64,000 bases of DNA from a bacterium. GTDB taxonomy: Bacteria > Bacillota > Bacilli > Lactobacillales > Streptococcaceae. The stretch is from contig CAJNCJ010000008.1 in assembly GCA_905221235.1 (NCBI GenBank), positions 14,771 to 78,770 on the forward strand. Direction: 5' to 3'. Every line of letters begins with the position of its first letter. The first letter of the stretch is position 1. Positions 17,764 through 27,100 of this stretch are shown piece by piece. The position numbers and the translations under genes were made by a program. A model generated the notes under the pieces. That model saw nothing but the letters and a program-made list of their open reading frames with translations. It ran no database searches and was not told where the DNA came from.

Positions 17764-17839
17764 AATTTAATTTAGTTGTACATTTTCGAAAATTTTTTTC
17801 GAATAGATAAGTAAGAGGAAAAAAGAAAGGAATAAAATA

Positions 17840-17968
17840 ATGAAAGAACATTACTATGGATTTGTTGAGCTAACTTCGGAAGAATTGACCGATATTCAAG
17901 GTGGAGAAAATTGGACAAAGACCCTTGTAGATTGGTACATTGGATTTCGTAGAGGTTTTGGTTTTTAG
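17840..17968 (+). CDS. Double-glycine peptide 1, pheromone-like
   Basis: 42 residues. The leader MKEHYYGFVELTSEELTDIQGG has the usual pattern (hydrophobic at -4, -7, -12 and GG at -2/-1). Cleavage would release ENWTKTLVDWYIGFRRGFGF, a 20-residue cationic amphipathic peptide that starts with Glu, like competence-stimulating peptides of mitis streptococci. It is the first gene after the repeat leaders and likely regulator-controlled. A ComAB-type transporter with a C39 peptidase could export it; comAB lies 1.8 kb downstream. A small bacteriocin is the alternative. Confidence 0.75.
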   Translation: MKEHYYGFVELTSEELTDIQGGENWTKTLVDWYIGFRRGFGF

Positions 17969-17979
17969 GAGGATAAGAG

Positions 17980-18135
17980 ATGAATGAAATGAATGATAAG
18001 TATACTATTGAAGTATTAAAGGAAAGCGACTTAGCCTTGCTGGTGGGTGGTAGCAAGGAAAGCTATCAACGGGGTTTAAATACAGGTCTATTGTTACGTA
18101 GTGTATTTATTGGAACTCCATTTTTTAGAGGATAA
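17980..18135 (+). CDS. Double-glycine peptide 2, second pheromone or bacteriocin
   Basis: 51 residues. The leader (about 24 residues) ends KESDLALLVGG, and a 27-residue cationic mature peptide begins SKESYQRGLNTGLLLRSVF and ends FFRG. AGGAGG lies seven bases before the ATG. The short basic mature part without a GxxxG-rich helix resembles a signalling peptide more than a pore-former, so it could be the ligand of the second receptor. It follows peptide 1 by 11 bases. Confidence 0.7.
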   Translation: MNEMNDKYTIEVLKESDLALLVGGSKESYQRGLNTGLLLRSVFIGTPFFRG

Positions 18136-18169
18136 GATTTAGAAAAAAATAGAACAAGAGGAGAAAAAG

Positions 18170-18346
18170 ATGACAAATTTTGACAAAATGGAACAGAACT
18201 TTGTAGCTCTTACAGAAGAAGAGTTGATGGATGTGGATGGGGGAATTGCTTGGGAGGTAGTCTCTTTGAGTATTGCGATTGGCTGGGGGATTTACCAAGC
18301 TGGTGAAGCTGCTGGTAAAACATTCTACTATATTACTCATCCATAG
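18170..18346 (+). CDS. Double-glycine bacteriocin-like peptide 3
   Basis: 58 residues: leader MTNFDKMEQNFVALTEEELMDVDGG, then a 33-residue hydrophobic part rich in Gly and Ala (IAWEVVSLSIAIGWGIYQAG, then EAAGKTFYYITHP). AxxxG/GxxxG-type spacing is common in two-peptide class IIb bacteriocins. GAGGAG precedes the start. A small membrane protein follows within a few bases. Confidence 0.75.
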   Translation: MTNFDKMEQNFVALTEEELMDVDGGIAWEVVSLSIAIGWGIYQAGEAAGKTFYYITHP

Positions 18347-18358
18347 TATTTGATAAAT

Positions 18359-18550
18359 ATGAGCAAGAAAACATTTTGGATTATACTACTCGTTATTACA
18401 ATTGTGGTGACTGCCGTTGGTTTAGGATTGTCTGCATATAATTATTACGTTTTTAATAGACCTTTTTTCAATAGTACTACTAAAGGATTGTTATCTGCAT
18501 TTGTTATGAGTGTATTGATGATTATTATTGGTTTATTAAAAGAAAACTAA
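18359..18550 (+). CDS. Small two-segment membrane protein, candidate immunity protein
   Basis: 63 residues from the ATG at 18359 (a TTG at 18350 would add three). Two hydrophobic segments (FWIILLVITIVVTAVGLGLSA and LLSAFVMSVLMIIIGLL) with basic ends. Position right after a bacteriocin-like gene and the fold size suggest immunity. No sequence family recognised. Confidence 0.6.
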   Translation: MSKKTFWIILLVITIVVTAVGLGLSAYNYYVFNRPFFNSTTKGLLSAFVMSVLMIIIGLLKEN

Positions 18551-18577
18551 TTTTTATTATTAAAATGGAGGATAAAT

Positions 18578-18748
18578 ATGTCAAATTTACAAACTATTGA
18601 ACAAAATTATACTACGTTAAGTGATATTGAACTGCAAGAAGTTGATGGTGGAGGAGTGTTACTTTTGGTTGGTGGTGGTATTTTGGCTGTCGGACTATTA
18701 GCTTGGGGTGCGTATAATGGTTATCAGTCGGCATCACGAGGTGGATAA
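18578..18748 (+). CDS. Double-glycine bacteriocin-like peptide 4
   Basis: 56 residues: leader MSNLQTIEQNYTTLSDIELQEVDGG and a 31-residue Gly-rich hydrophobic mature part (GVLLLVGGGILAVGLLAWGA, then YNGYQSASRGG) with several GxxxG-like spacings. Its leader is close to that of peptide 3. With peptide 3 it could form a two-component bacteriocin. TGGAGG precedes the start. Confidence 0.75.
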   Translation: MSNLQTIEQNYTTLSDIELQEVDGGGVLLLVGGGILAVGLLAWGAYNGYQSASRGG

Positions 18749-18787
18749 AAAGATGGTAGATTGTTTTTTAGTAAATAGGAGTCTACC

Positions 18788-18967
18788 ATGAAACAATTCT
18801 TATTAGACTTCGCTGAGGGTTATTTTATCGTATCGCTCATAATCTACATCGCAACGTATTTGATTTTGAAAAATCCGATCAATACCCTATTTTATCTAGA
18901 AATTTACCCTGTTTTATTTGGGCTCTTTTATCTAGGATATAAGGCCAATAAAAAGCAAGTAGGGTGA
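18788..18967 (+). CDS. Small membrane protein, candidate immunity protein
   Basis: 59 residues with two hydrophobic stretches (YFIVSLIIYIATYLIL and TLFYLEIYPVLFGLFYLGY) and a basic tail (KANKKQVG). AGGAG lies about nine bases upstream. It follows bacteriocin-like peptide 4 by 39 bases, which suggests immunity. No family recognised. Confidence 0.55.
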   Translation: MKQFLLDFAEGYFIVSLIIYIATYLILKNPINTLFYLEIYPVLFGLFYLGYKANKKQVG

Positions 18968-19056
18968 ACAGTTAAGAATGACTTGTTAGCCTTCGCTGAA
19001 AAATGGCTGGGGTAGAATCTAAGGATGCATCACAATGGAGTTTAAAAGGAGTAACT

Positions 19057-19173
19057 ATGAATCGTAATTTAGAACGGTGTTATCTATTCTGACTAGGAAT
19101 GGATCATACCAGAGGTGGCTTAGAAATAACGGGGACATTGGAAATTGAAGTAACTTTAAATAGGATGTCGTAA
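19057..19173 (+). pseudogene. Possible decayed small-peptide gene
   Basis: AAAAGGAG is followed by ATG and a 38-codon frame with one internal TGA (19090-19092). It reads MNRNLERCYLF, stop, LGMDHTRGGLEITGTLEIEV and TLNRMS. A one-base change (TGG to TGA) would explain the break. It may be a lost member of the peptide cluster; the evidence is only the ribosome site and the open frame. The rest of 18968-19256 shows nothing else I can name. Confidence 0.3.
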
Positions 19174-19256
19174 ATGTTGCTATCAATGATTTATTTGTCC
19201 CAAGCTTGCCTAGGGTGTCAGTAAAACATCACTTTCCTTTCATATCATATTTTTAG

Positions 19257-19286
19257 TAGGTAGGACGTTTGTTCTGCCTATTTTTT
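19257..19286 (+). terminator. Terminator at the end of the bacteriocin cluster
   Basis: TAGGTAGGAC pairs with GTTCTGCCTA (two G-U pairs) across GTTT, followed by six T. A near copy lies at 19588-19618. Confidence 0.75.
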
Positions 19287-19388
19287 GCCAAAAAAGTGTA
19301 GTTGAGCTGTTTATTTGGAGTTTTACATGTATTTTTTGATAAAATTTGATAAAATAGGTATAGAAATTAGGAGAGTTGAAGAAAAGAA

Positions 19389-19577
19389 ATGAAGAAGGTT
19401 TTAAAATATTTTTTAGTATTTGTTTTTCTATTTTTGATGAATATTTTCATCTTTAAGATACTAGCAACTCTGGGATTTCAGCTGACAATGAGTGAAAAGA
19501 GTTATATTGTACCACCGCTGTTTTCGATTATCGTTTTATATATGATTGACAAAAGAATTAGGAAGAAAAAGAAATAA
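19389..19577 (+). CDS. Small membrane protein, unknown (possible immunity)
   Basis: 62 residues: two hydrophobic segments (YFLVFVFLFLMNIFIFKILA and YIVPPLFSIIVLYMIDKR) and a lysine-rich end. It sits alone between two similar terminators, with a TAAAAT-rich promoter region and AGGAG upstream. The site matches where pneumococci carry a small bacteriocin-related gene before comA. Confidence 0.55.
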   Translation: MKKVLKYFLVFVFLFLMNIFIFKILATLGFQLTMSEKSYIVPPLFSIIVLYMIDKRIRKKKK

Positions 19578-19587
19578 ATATGTATTT

Positions 19588-19618
19588 TAGGCATGACGTT
19601 TGTTCTGCTTATTTTTTT
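19588..19618 (+). terminator. Terminator before comAB
   Basis: TAGGCATGAC and GTTCTGCTTA form an imperfect stem across GTTT, followed by seven T. It duplicates the terminator at 19257. Confidence 0.55.
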
Positions 19619-19630
19619 ATCCCAAAAGTG

Positions 19631-19660
19631 CATTTGGGAGGTAGATAGGCGCATTTGGGA
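19631..19660 (+). promoter_or_regulatory. ComE-type direct-repeat box of the comAB promoter
   Basis: CATTTGGGA occurs at 19631-19639 and 19652-19660: two 9-bp direct repeats with a 12-bp spacer, exactly the geometry known for ComE binding sites upstream of comAB and comCDE. TAAGAT (19692) or TATTAT (19701) downstream may be the -10. comAB here should thus be an early competence operon. Confidence 0.8.
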
Positions 19661-19735
19661 AGGAAGTCCAGTTTTTGTTTGGGAATTGGGGTAAGATAGG
19701 TATTATCAGATGAGTTTAGGAAAAAGGAGATGAAT

Positions 19736-21889
19736 ATGAAATTTGGGAAACGTCACTATCGTCCGCAGGTGGATCAGATGGACTGCGGTGTAGCTTCATT
19801 AGCCATGGTTTTTGGCTACTATGGTAGTTACTATTCTTTGGCTCACTTGCGTGAATTAGCCAAGACGACCATGGATGGGACGACGGCTTTGGGCTTGGTC
19901 AAGGTGGCAGAGGAGATTGGCTTTGAGACGCGAGCTATTAAGGCGGATATGACGCTCTTTGACTTGCCAGATTTGACCTTTCCTTTTGTTGCTCATGTAC
20001 TTAAGGAAGGGAAATTGCTCCACTACTATGTGGTGACTGGGCAGGACAAGGACAGCATTCATATTGCCGATCCAGATCCTGGGGTGAAATTGACAAAACT
20101 GCCACGTGAGCGTTTTGCGGAAGAATGGACAGGAGTGACTCTGTTTATGGCACCTAGTCCAGACTACAAGCCTCATAAGGATCAAAAGAATGGCCTTCTT
20201 TCTTTTATCCCTATATTAGTGAAACAGCGTGGTTTGATTGCTAATATCGTTTTGGCAACACTCTTGGTCACCGTGATTAACATTGTGGGTTCTTATTATC
20301 TGCAGTCTATCATTGATACCTATGTGCCAGATCAGATGCGTTCGACGCTGGGGATTATTTCTATTGGGCTGGTAATTGTCTACATCCTTCAGCAGGTCTT
20401 GTCTTACGCTCAGGAGTATCTCTTGCTTGTTTTGGGGCAACGCTTGTCGATTGATGTGATTTTATCCTACATCAAGCATGTGTTTCACCTGCCTATGTCT
20501 TTCTTTGCGACACGCAGAACAGGGGAAATCGTGTCTCGTTTTACGGATGCTAACAGTATCATTGACGCGCTGGCTTCGACCATTCTTTCGATTTTCCTAG
20601 ATGTGTCAACGGTTGTCATTATTTCTCTTGTTTTATTTTCACAAAATACCAATCTCTTTTTCATGACTTTATTGGCACTTCCTATCTACACAGTGATTAT
20701 TTTTGCTTTTATGAAGCCGTTTGAAAAGATGAATCGGGATACCATGGAAGCCAATGCGGTTCTGTCTTCTTCTATCATCGAGGACATCAACGGTATTGAG
20801 ACCATTAAGTCCTTGACTAGTGAGAGTCAGCGTTACCAAAAGATTGATAAGGAATTTGTGGATTATCTGAAGAAATCCTTTACCTATAGTCGGGCAGAGA
20901 GTCAGCAAAAGGCTCTGAAAAAAGTTGCCCATCTCTTGCTCAATGTCGGCATTCTCTGGATGGGGGCTGTTCTGGTTATGGATGGCAAGATGAGTTTGGG
21001 GCAGTTGATTACCTATAATACCTTGCTGGTTTACTTTACCAATCCTTTGGAAAATATCATCAATCTGCAAACTAAGCTTCAGACAGCGCAGGTTGCCAAT
21101 AATCGTCTAAATGAAGTGTATCTGGTAGCTTCTGAGTTTGAGGAGAAGAAAACGGTTGAGGATTTGAGCTTGATGAAGGGAGAGATGACCTTCAAACAGG
21201 TTTCTTACAAGTATGGCTATGGTCGAGACGTCTTGTCGGATATCAATTTGACCATTCCCCAAGGTTCTAAGGTGGCTTTTGTGGGGATTTCAGGGTCAGG
21301 TAAGACGACTTTGGCCAAGATGATGGTTAATTTTTACGATCCAAGTCAGGGAGAGATTAGTCTGGGTGGTGTCAATCTCAATCAGATTGATAAAAAGGCC
21401 TTGCGCCAGTATATCAACTATCTGCCTCAACAGCCTTATGTCTTTAACGGGACGATTTTGGACAATCTTCTTTTGGGAGCCAAGGAGGGGACGACACAGG
21501 AAGATATCTTACGGGCGGTCGAGTTGGCGGAGATTCGAGAGGATATCGAGCGCATGCCCCTGAATTACCAGACAGAATTGACTTCGGATGGGGCAGGGAT
21601 TTCAGGTGGACAACGTCAGAGAATTGCTTTGGCGCGTGCTCTCTTGACAGATGCGCCGGTCTTGATTTTGGATGAGGCGACCAGCAGTTTGGATATTCTG
21701 ACAGAGAAGCGGATTGTTGATAATCTCATGGCTTTAGATAAGACCTTGATTTTCATCGCCCACCGCTTGACCATTGCTGAGCGGACAGAGAAGGTTGTTG
21801 TCTTGGATCAGGGCAAGATTGTTGAAGAAGGAAATCATGCTGATTTGCTTGCACAGGGTGGCTTCTACGCCCATTTGGTGAATAGCTAG
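19736..21889 (+). CDS. comA: Competence peptide ABC exporter/protease ComA
   Basis: 717 residues: N-terminal C39 peptidase (Cys17 in QMDCGVASLAM, His in LLHYYVV, Asp in IADPDPG), six membrane segments, and an ABC domain (Walker A GISGSGKTT, signature ISGGQRQR, Walker B LILDEATS). It cleaves after double glycine and exports CSP; in pneumococci it can also handle bacteriocin peptides. The ATG at 19736 has GGAG six bases upstream; the ATG at 19730 is too close. Nearly collinear with pneumococcal ComA as I recall it. With no other exporter in view, it may serve the peptides at 17.8-18.7 kb. Confidence 0.95.
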   Translation: MKFGKRHYRPQVDQMDCGVASLAMVFGYYGSYYSLAHLRELAKTTMDGTTALGLVKVAEEIGFETRAIKADMTLFDLPDLTFPFVAHVLKEGKLLHYYVVTGQDKDSIHIADPDPGVKLTKLPRERFAEEWTGVTLFMAPSPDYKPHKDQKNGLLSFIPILVKQRGLIANIVLATLLVTVINIVGSYYLQSIIDTYVPDQMRSTLGIISIGLVIVYILQQVLSYAQEYLLLVLGQRLSIDVILSYIKHVFHLPMSFFATRRTGEIVSRFTDANSIIDALASTILSIFLDVSTVVIISLVLFSQNTNLFFMTLLALPIYTVIIFAFMKPFEKMNRDTMEANAVLSSSIIEDINGIETIKSLTSESQRYQKIDKEFVDYLKKSFTYSRAESQQKALKKVAHLLLNVGILWMGAVLVMDGKMSLGQLITYNTLLVYFTNPLENIINLQTKLQTAQVANNRLNEVYLVASEFEEKKTVEDLSLMKGEMTFKQVSYKYGYGRDVLSDINLTIPQGSKVAFVGISGSGKTTLAKMMVNFYDPSQGEISLGGVNLNQIDKKALRQYINYLPQQPYVFNGTILDNLLLGAKEGTTQEDILRAVELAEIREDIERMPLNYQTELTSDGAGISGGQRQRIALARALLTDAPVLILDEATSSLDILTEKRIVDNLMALDKTLIFIAHRLTIAERTEKVVVLDQGKIVEEGNHADLLAQGGFYAHLVNS

Positions 21890-21901
21890 AAAGAGGAGAG
21901 G

Positions 21902-23251
21902 ATGAAACCAGAATTTTTAGAAAGTGCGGAGTTTTATAATCGTCGTTACCATAATTTTTCCAGTCGGGTGATTGTACCCATGTCCCTTCTGCTCGTGTTT
22001 TTACTTGGCTTTGCAATATTTGCAGAGAAGGAGATGAGTTTGTCAACAAGAGCTACTGTTGAGCCTAGTCGTATCCTTTCAAATATCCAGTCAACTAGCA
22101 ACAATCGCATTCTTGTCAATCATTTGGAAGAAAATAAGCTGGTTAAGAAGGGGGATCTCTTGGTTCAATATCAGGAAGGGGCAGAAGGTGTTCAAGCGGA
22201 GGCTTATGCTAGTCAGTTGGACATGCTTAAGGATCAAAAAAAGCAATTGGAGTATTTGCAAAAGAGCTTGCAAGAAGGAGAGAACCACTTTCCAGAGGAG
22301 GATAAGTTTGGCTACCAGGCCACCTTTCGCGACTACATCAGCCAAGCAGGCAGTCTTAGGGCTAGTACATCGCAACAAAATGAGACCATCGCGTCCCAGA
22401 ATGCAGCAGCTAGCCAAACCCAAGCTGAAATCGGCAACCTCATCAGCCAAACAGAGGCTAAAATTCGCGATTACCAGACAGCTAAATCAGCTATTGAAAC
22501 AGGTGCTTCCTTGGCCAGTCAGAATCTAGCTTACTCTTTCTACCAGTCCTACAAGTCTCAGGGTGAGGAAAATCTCCAAACTAAGGCCCAGGCTGTTGCG
22601 CAGGTTGAAGCACAGCTTTCTCAGTTAGAATCCAGTCTTGCTACTTACCGTGTTCAGTATGCAGGTTCAGGTAGCCAGCAAGCCTATGCGTCTGGTTTAG
22701 GCAGTCAATTGGAATCCCTCAAATCACAACACTTGGCAAAGGTTGGTCAGGAATTGACTCTTTTAGACCAGAAAATCTTGGAGGCAGAGTCAGGTAAGAA
22801 GGTGCAGGGAAATCTTTTAGATAAGGGGAAAATTACGGCCAGTGAGGATGGGGTGCTTCATCTTAATCCTGAGACTAGTGATTCTACGATGGTAGCAGAA
22901 GGTTCTCTACTAGCCCAACTCTATCCGTCCTTGGAAAAAGAAGGGAAAGCCAAACTTACAGCCTATCTTAGTTCAAAAGATGTAGTAAGAGTCAAGATTG
23001 GGGATTCTGTTCGTTATACTACGACTCATGATGCCAAGAATCAAATTTTCCTAGATTCTACCATTACCAGTATAGATGCGACAGCTACCAAGACTGAAAA
23101 AGGGAATTTCTTTAAAATCGAGGCGGAGACTAATCTAACTTCTGAGCAGGCTGAAAAACTTCGGTACGGGGTGGAAGGTCGCCTACAGATGATTACAGGT
23201 AAGAAAAGTTATCTGCGCTATTATTTGGATCAATTTTTGAACAAAGAGTAA
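21902..23251 (+). CDS. comB: Competence transport accessory protein ComB
   Basis: 449 residues: one N-terminal membrane segment ([19 protein letters not shown]), a long coiled region rich in Gln/Ala/Ser (about 90-310) and a beta-rich C-terminal part of the membrane-fusion (HlyD-like) family. It is ComA's partner in peptide export. It follows comA by 12 bases and ends at the terminator at 23281. Confidence 0.94.
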   Translation: MKPEFLESAEFYNRRYHNFSSRVIVPMSLLLVFLLGFAIFAEKEMSLSTRATVEPSRILSNIQSTSNNRILVNHLEENKLVKKGDLLVQYQEGAEGVQAEAYASQLDMLKDQKKQLEYLQKSLQEGENHFPEEDKFGYQATFRDYISQAGSLRASTSQQNETIASQNAAASQTQAEIGNLISQTEAKIRDYQTAKSAIETGASLASQNLAYSFYQSYKSQGEENLQTKAQAVAQVEAQLSQLESSLATYRVQYAGSGSQQAYASGLGSQLESLKSQHLAKVGQELTLLDQKILEAESGKKVQGNLLDKGKITASEDGVLHLNPETSDSTMVAEGSLLAQLYPSLEKEGKAKLTAYLSSKDVVRVKIGDSVRYTTTHDAKNQIFLDSTITSIDATATKTEKGNFFKIEAETNLTSEQAEKLRYGVEGRLQMITGKKSYLRYYLDQFLNKE

Positions 23252-23280
23252 TGTTCGTGTTTTTAGAGTTAAATGATTTT

Positions 23281-23316
23281 AAAACTGTGAGAAAGATACT
23301 TCTTGCAGTTTTTTCT
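23281..23316 (+). terminator. Terminator after comB
   Basis: AAAACTG..AGAA pairs with TTCT..CAGTTTT, with a TG/TG internal mismatch, followed by T residues. Confidence 0.65.
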
Positions 23317-23359
23317 TTACGATTCTTGCCTTGTATTTGCTATTTATTCGGTTAAATTC

Positions 23360-23388
23360 TTGTATTTTTAGGTTTTTTGTGGTAGAAT
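23360..23388 (+). promoter_or_regulatory. Promoter of the purine operon (purC)
   Basis: TTGTAT (23360-23365), 17 bases, TAGAAT (23383-23388). CGAAC-containing stretches, including GGCGAACTTT just before purC, resemble half of a PurBox, but matches to the streptococcal PurR consensus are partial. Confidence 0.55.
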
Positions 23389-23420
23389 GTGCTCAAGTAA
23401 AACGAAAGGCGAACTTTAAA

Positions 23421-24128
23421 ATGTCAAAACAACTGATCTATTCGGGAAAAGCTAAAGATATCTATACAACTGAGGATGAAAATCTTATTATTTCAACTTA
23501 CAAGGACCAGGCGACTGCTTTCAATGGTGTCAAGAAGGAGCAGATTGCGGGTAAGGGAGTATTGAATAATCAGATTTCATCTTTTATTTTTGAGAAATTA
23601 AATGAGGCGGGTGTGGCGACTCACTTTGTGGAGAAACTTTCAGACACAGAACAACTTAATAAAAAGGTGGAAATCATTCCTTTAGAAGTCGTGCTTCGCA
23701 ACTACACTGCTGGTTCCTTTTCAAAACGTTTTGGCGTTGGTGAAGGAATCGCCTTGGAGACTCCGATTGTCGAATTTTACTACAAAAATGATGATTTGGA
23801 TGATCCATTCATCAATGATGAGCATGTGAAATTCCTACAGATTGCGGATGACCAGCAGATTGCTTACTTAAAAGAAGAAACCCGTCGTATCAATGAACTC
23901 TTGAAGGCTTGGTTTGCTGAGATTGGTCTCAAATTGATTGACTTTAAGCTAGAATTCGGTTTTGACAAAGATGGCAAGATTATCTTAGCGGACGAATTTT
24001 CACCAGATAACTGCCGTTTGTGGGATGCAGAGGGCAACCACATGGACAAGGATGTTTTCCGTCGAGGCTTGGGAGAACTGACAGATGTTTACGAAGTTGT
24101 CTGGGAAAAGTTGCAGGGATTGAAATAA
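23421..24128 (+). CDS. purC: SAICAR synthetase
   Basis: 235 residues. Joins aspartate to CAIR in purine synthesis. Family blocks: [38 protein letters not shown] (split here), [40 protein letters not shown]. The start at 23421 ([10 protein letters not shown]) matches family length; the open frame upstream is not needed. First gene of the pur operon. Confidence 0.95.
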   Translation: MSKQLIYSGKAKDIYTTEDENLIISTYKDQATAFNGVKKEQIAGKGVLNNQISSFIFEKLNEAGVATHFVEKLSDTEQLNKKVEIIPLEVVLRNYTAGSFSKRFGVGEGIALETPIVEFYYKNDDLDDPFINDEHVKFLQIADDQQIAYLKEETRRINELLKAWFAEIGLKLIDFKLEFGFDKDGKIILADEFSPDNCRLWDAEGNHMDKDVFRRGLGELTDVYEVVWEKLQGLK

Positions 24129-24184
24129 CAACCTAGAAGTCGTTTGGGAATATTGCAAGAGCTGAAATAAAGGAATAAGAATTG

Positions 24185-27100
24185 ATGGATAAACGTATTT
24201 TTGTAGAGAAAAAGGCTGATTTTCAGGTCAAGTCAGAGAGTTTGGTAAGGGAGCTCCAGCATAATTTGGGACTTTCAAGCTTGAAAAGTATTCGCATTGT
24301 GCAAGTTTATGATGTCTTTGATTTGGCAGAGGACTTGTTTGTACCTGCAGAGAAACACATCTTCTCTGAGCAGGTGACAGACCATGTCTTGGACGAATCG
24401 ACTGTGCAGGCGGATCTGGACAACTATGCTTTCTTTGCCATTGAAAGTCTACCAGGACAGTTTGACCAACGCGCGGCTTCTTCACAGGAAGCCTTGCTTT
24501 TGCTGGGAAGTTCGAGTGACGTGACGGTCAACACAGCCCAACTTTACTTGGTCAATAAAGATATTGATGCGATGGAGTTAGAAGCAGTCAAAAACTACCT
24601 GCTCAATCCAGTTGATTCTCGTTTCAAGGACATCTCGACTGGGATTGCCAAGCAGGAATTTTCAGAGTCAGACAAGACTATTCCCAAATTGACTTTCTTT
24701 GAAAGCTATACAGCAGAAGACTTTGCCCGCTACAAGGCCGAGCAAGGGATGGCTATGGAAGTGGATGATTTGCTCTTTATCCAAGACTACTTCAAGTCAA
24801 TCGGGCGCGTGCCAACTGAGACTGAACTCAAAGTTTTGGACACTTACTGGTCTGACCACTGCCGTCACACAACATTCGAGACTGAGTTGAAAAACATTGA
24901 TTTTTCAGCTTCTAAATTCCAAAAGCAATTGCAGTCAACCTATGACAAGTATATTGCCATGCGTGATGAGTTGGGGCGTTCTGAAAAAGCGCAAACCTTG
25001 ATGGATATGGCGACTATTTTCGGTCGTTATGAGCGTGCTAATGGACGTTTGGATGATATGGAAGTGTCAGACGAAATCAATGCTTGCTCAGTAGAAATCG
25101 AAGTGGATGTTGATGGTGTGAAAGAGCCATGGCTCCTAATGTTCAAGAATGAAACTCACAACCACCCAACGGAAATTGAGCCATTTGGTGGAGCGGCTAC
25201 TTGTATCGGTGGTGCTATTCGTGACCCATTGTCAGGTCGCTCATATGTCTACCAAGCCATGCGCATCTCAGGTGCTGGTGATATTACAGCACCGATTTCG
25301 GAAACTCGCGCTGGGAAATTGCCACAACAGGTTATTTCTAAAACAGCGGCTCATGGTTATTCTTCATATGGTAACCAGATTGGTCTGGCGACGACTTATG
25401 TTCGTGAGTACTTCCACCCAGGCTTTGTAGCTAAACGCATGGAGCTAGGTGCTGTTGTCGGAGCGGCTCCAAAGGGCAATGTAGTCCGTGAAAAACCGGA
25501 AGCCGGTGACGTGATTATCTTGCTCGGTGGTAAGACTGGACGTGATGGTGTCGGTGGTGCGACAGGCTCTTCTAAGGTTCAAACGGTTGAGTCTGTGGAG
25601 ACTGCTGGTGCTGAGGTTCAAAAGGGGAATGCCATCGAAGAGCGCAAGATTCAACGTCTTTTCCGTAATGGGGACGTGACACGCCTTATCAAGAAATCCA
25701 ACGACTTTGGGGCAGGCGGTGTCTGTGTAGCTATCGGTGAATTGGCAGACAGCCTTGAAATCGACCTTAATAAAGTGCCTCTTAAATACCAAGGCTTGAA
25801 TGGTACAGAAATTGCTATCTCTGAATCACAAGAACGGATGGCAGTCGTGGTTCGTCCTGAGGATGTAGATGCCTTCGTTGCCGAATGTAACAAAGAAAAT
25901 ATTGATGCTGTTGTGGTGGCGACAGTAACTGAAAAACCAAATCTAGTCATGCACTGGAATGGTGAAACCATTGTAGACTTGGAACGTCGTTTCCTTGATA
26001 CAAATGGTGTGCGCGTGGTCGTTGATGCCAAGGTTGTGGACAAGGATATCAAGCTCCCAGAAGAACGTACAACAAGCGCTGACACACTTGAAGCAGATAC
26101 CCTTGCGGTTCTATCTAACCTCAACCATGCGAGTCAAAAAGGCTTGCAGACCATCTTTGATTGCTCTGTTGGTCGTTCAACGGTCAATCACCCACTTGGT
26201 GGTCGTTACCAACTCACACCAACTGAGGCATCTGTGCAGAAATTGCCAGTTCAACACGGTGTGACTCATACTGCGTCGGTCATGGCCCAAGGATTCAATC
26301 CATATGTGGCAGAATGGTCTCCATATCACGGTGCTGCCTATGCGGTTATCGAAGCAACTGCTCGTTTGGTGGCTACAGGTGCAAACTGGTCTAAGGCTCG
26401 TTTCTCATACCAAGAATATTTTGAGCGCATGGACAAACAGGCAGAGCGTTTCGGTCAGCCAGTAGCCGCCCTTCTAGGCTCTATCGAAGCACAAATCCAA
26501 CTTGGCTTGCCATCTATCGGTGGTAAGGATTCTATGTCTGGGACCTTTGAAGAATTGACCGTACCGCCAACCTTGGTCGCTTTTGGAGTGACGACGGCAG
26601 ATAGCCGGAAGGTGCTCTCTCCTGAGTTCAAGACTACTGGTGAAAACATCTACTACATCCCAGGGCAAGCCCTCTCTGCAGAGATTGATTTTGACTTGAT
26701 TAAGAAAAATTTTGCTCAGTTTGAAGACATCCAAGCTGGCCACAAAGTGACATCTGCGTCAGCTGTTAAATACGGTGGTGTGGTTGAAAGCTTGGCTCTT
26801 GCTACCTTTGGGAACCATATCGGTGCAGAGGTAACCTTGCCTGAACTTGAGACAGCTTTGACAGCTCAATTGGGTGGATTTGTCTTCACATCTCCTGAAG
26901 AAATTGCTGAAGTAGAGAAAATCGGTCAAACGAAAGCAGACTTTACACTCATTGTCAACGGTGTGAAGCTAGATGGACACAAGCTTGACAGTGCCTTCCA
27001 AGGAAAACTAGAAGAAGTTTACCCAACAGAATTTGCCCAAGCCAAAGAACTGGACGAAGTTCCAGCTGTCGCTACTAATGCAGTCATCAAAGCCGAGGAA

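Larger units (their letters stand above)
17543..17822 (+). repeat. Tandem 125-127 bp repeat carrying microproteins and promoter-like leaders
   Basis: The block TTTTTCGAATAGATAAGTAAG recurs (20 of its bases quoted here plus AGG) with its CGA at 17548, 17673 and 17800, giving periods of 125 and 127 bp. Copies 1 and 2 each hold a 16-codon frame. The third leader precedes the first double-glycine gene. Upstream of leaders 2 and 3 a TTTTCGAA pair lies 12 or 13 bases apart, and leader 3 holds the palindrome ATTTTCGAAAAT (17782-17793). Such spaced repeats are what a ComE/BlpR-type regulator binds, so I infer a shared control element. Confidence 0.7.

Noticed and set aside
19296..19328. A second ComE-type box before the small membrane gene at 19389
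   Set aside because: TAGTTGAG resembles one half-site, but no matching second repeat lies 21 bases on (only AGTTTTA at 19 bases).
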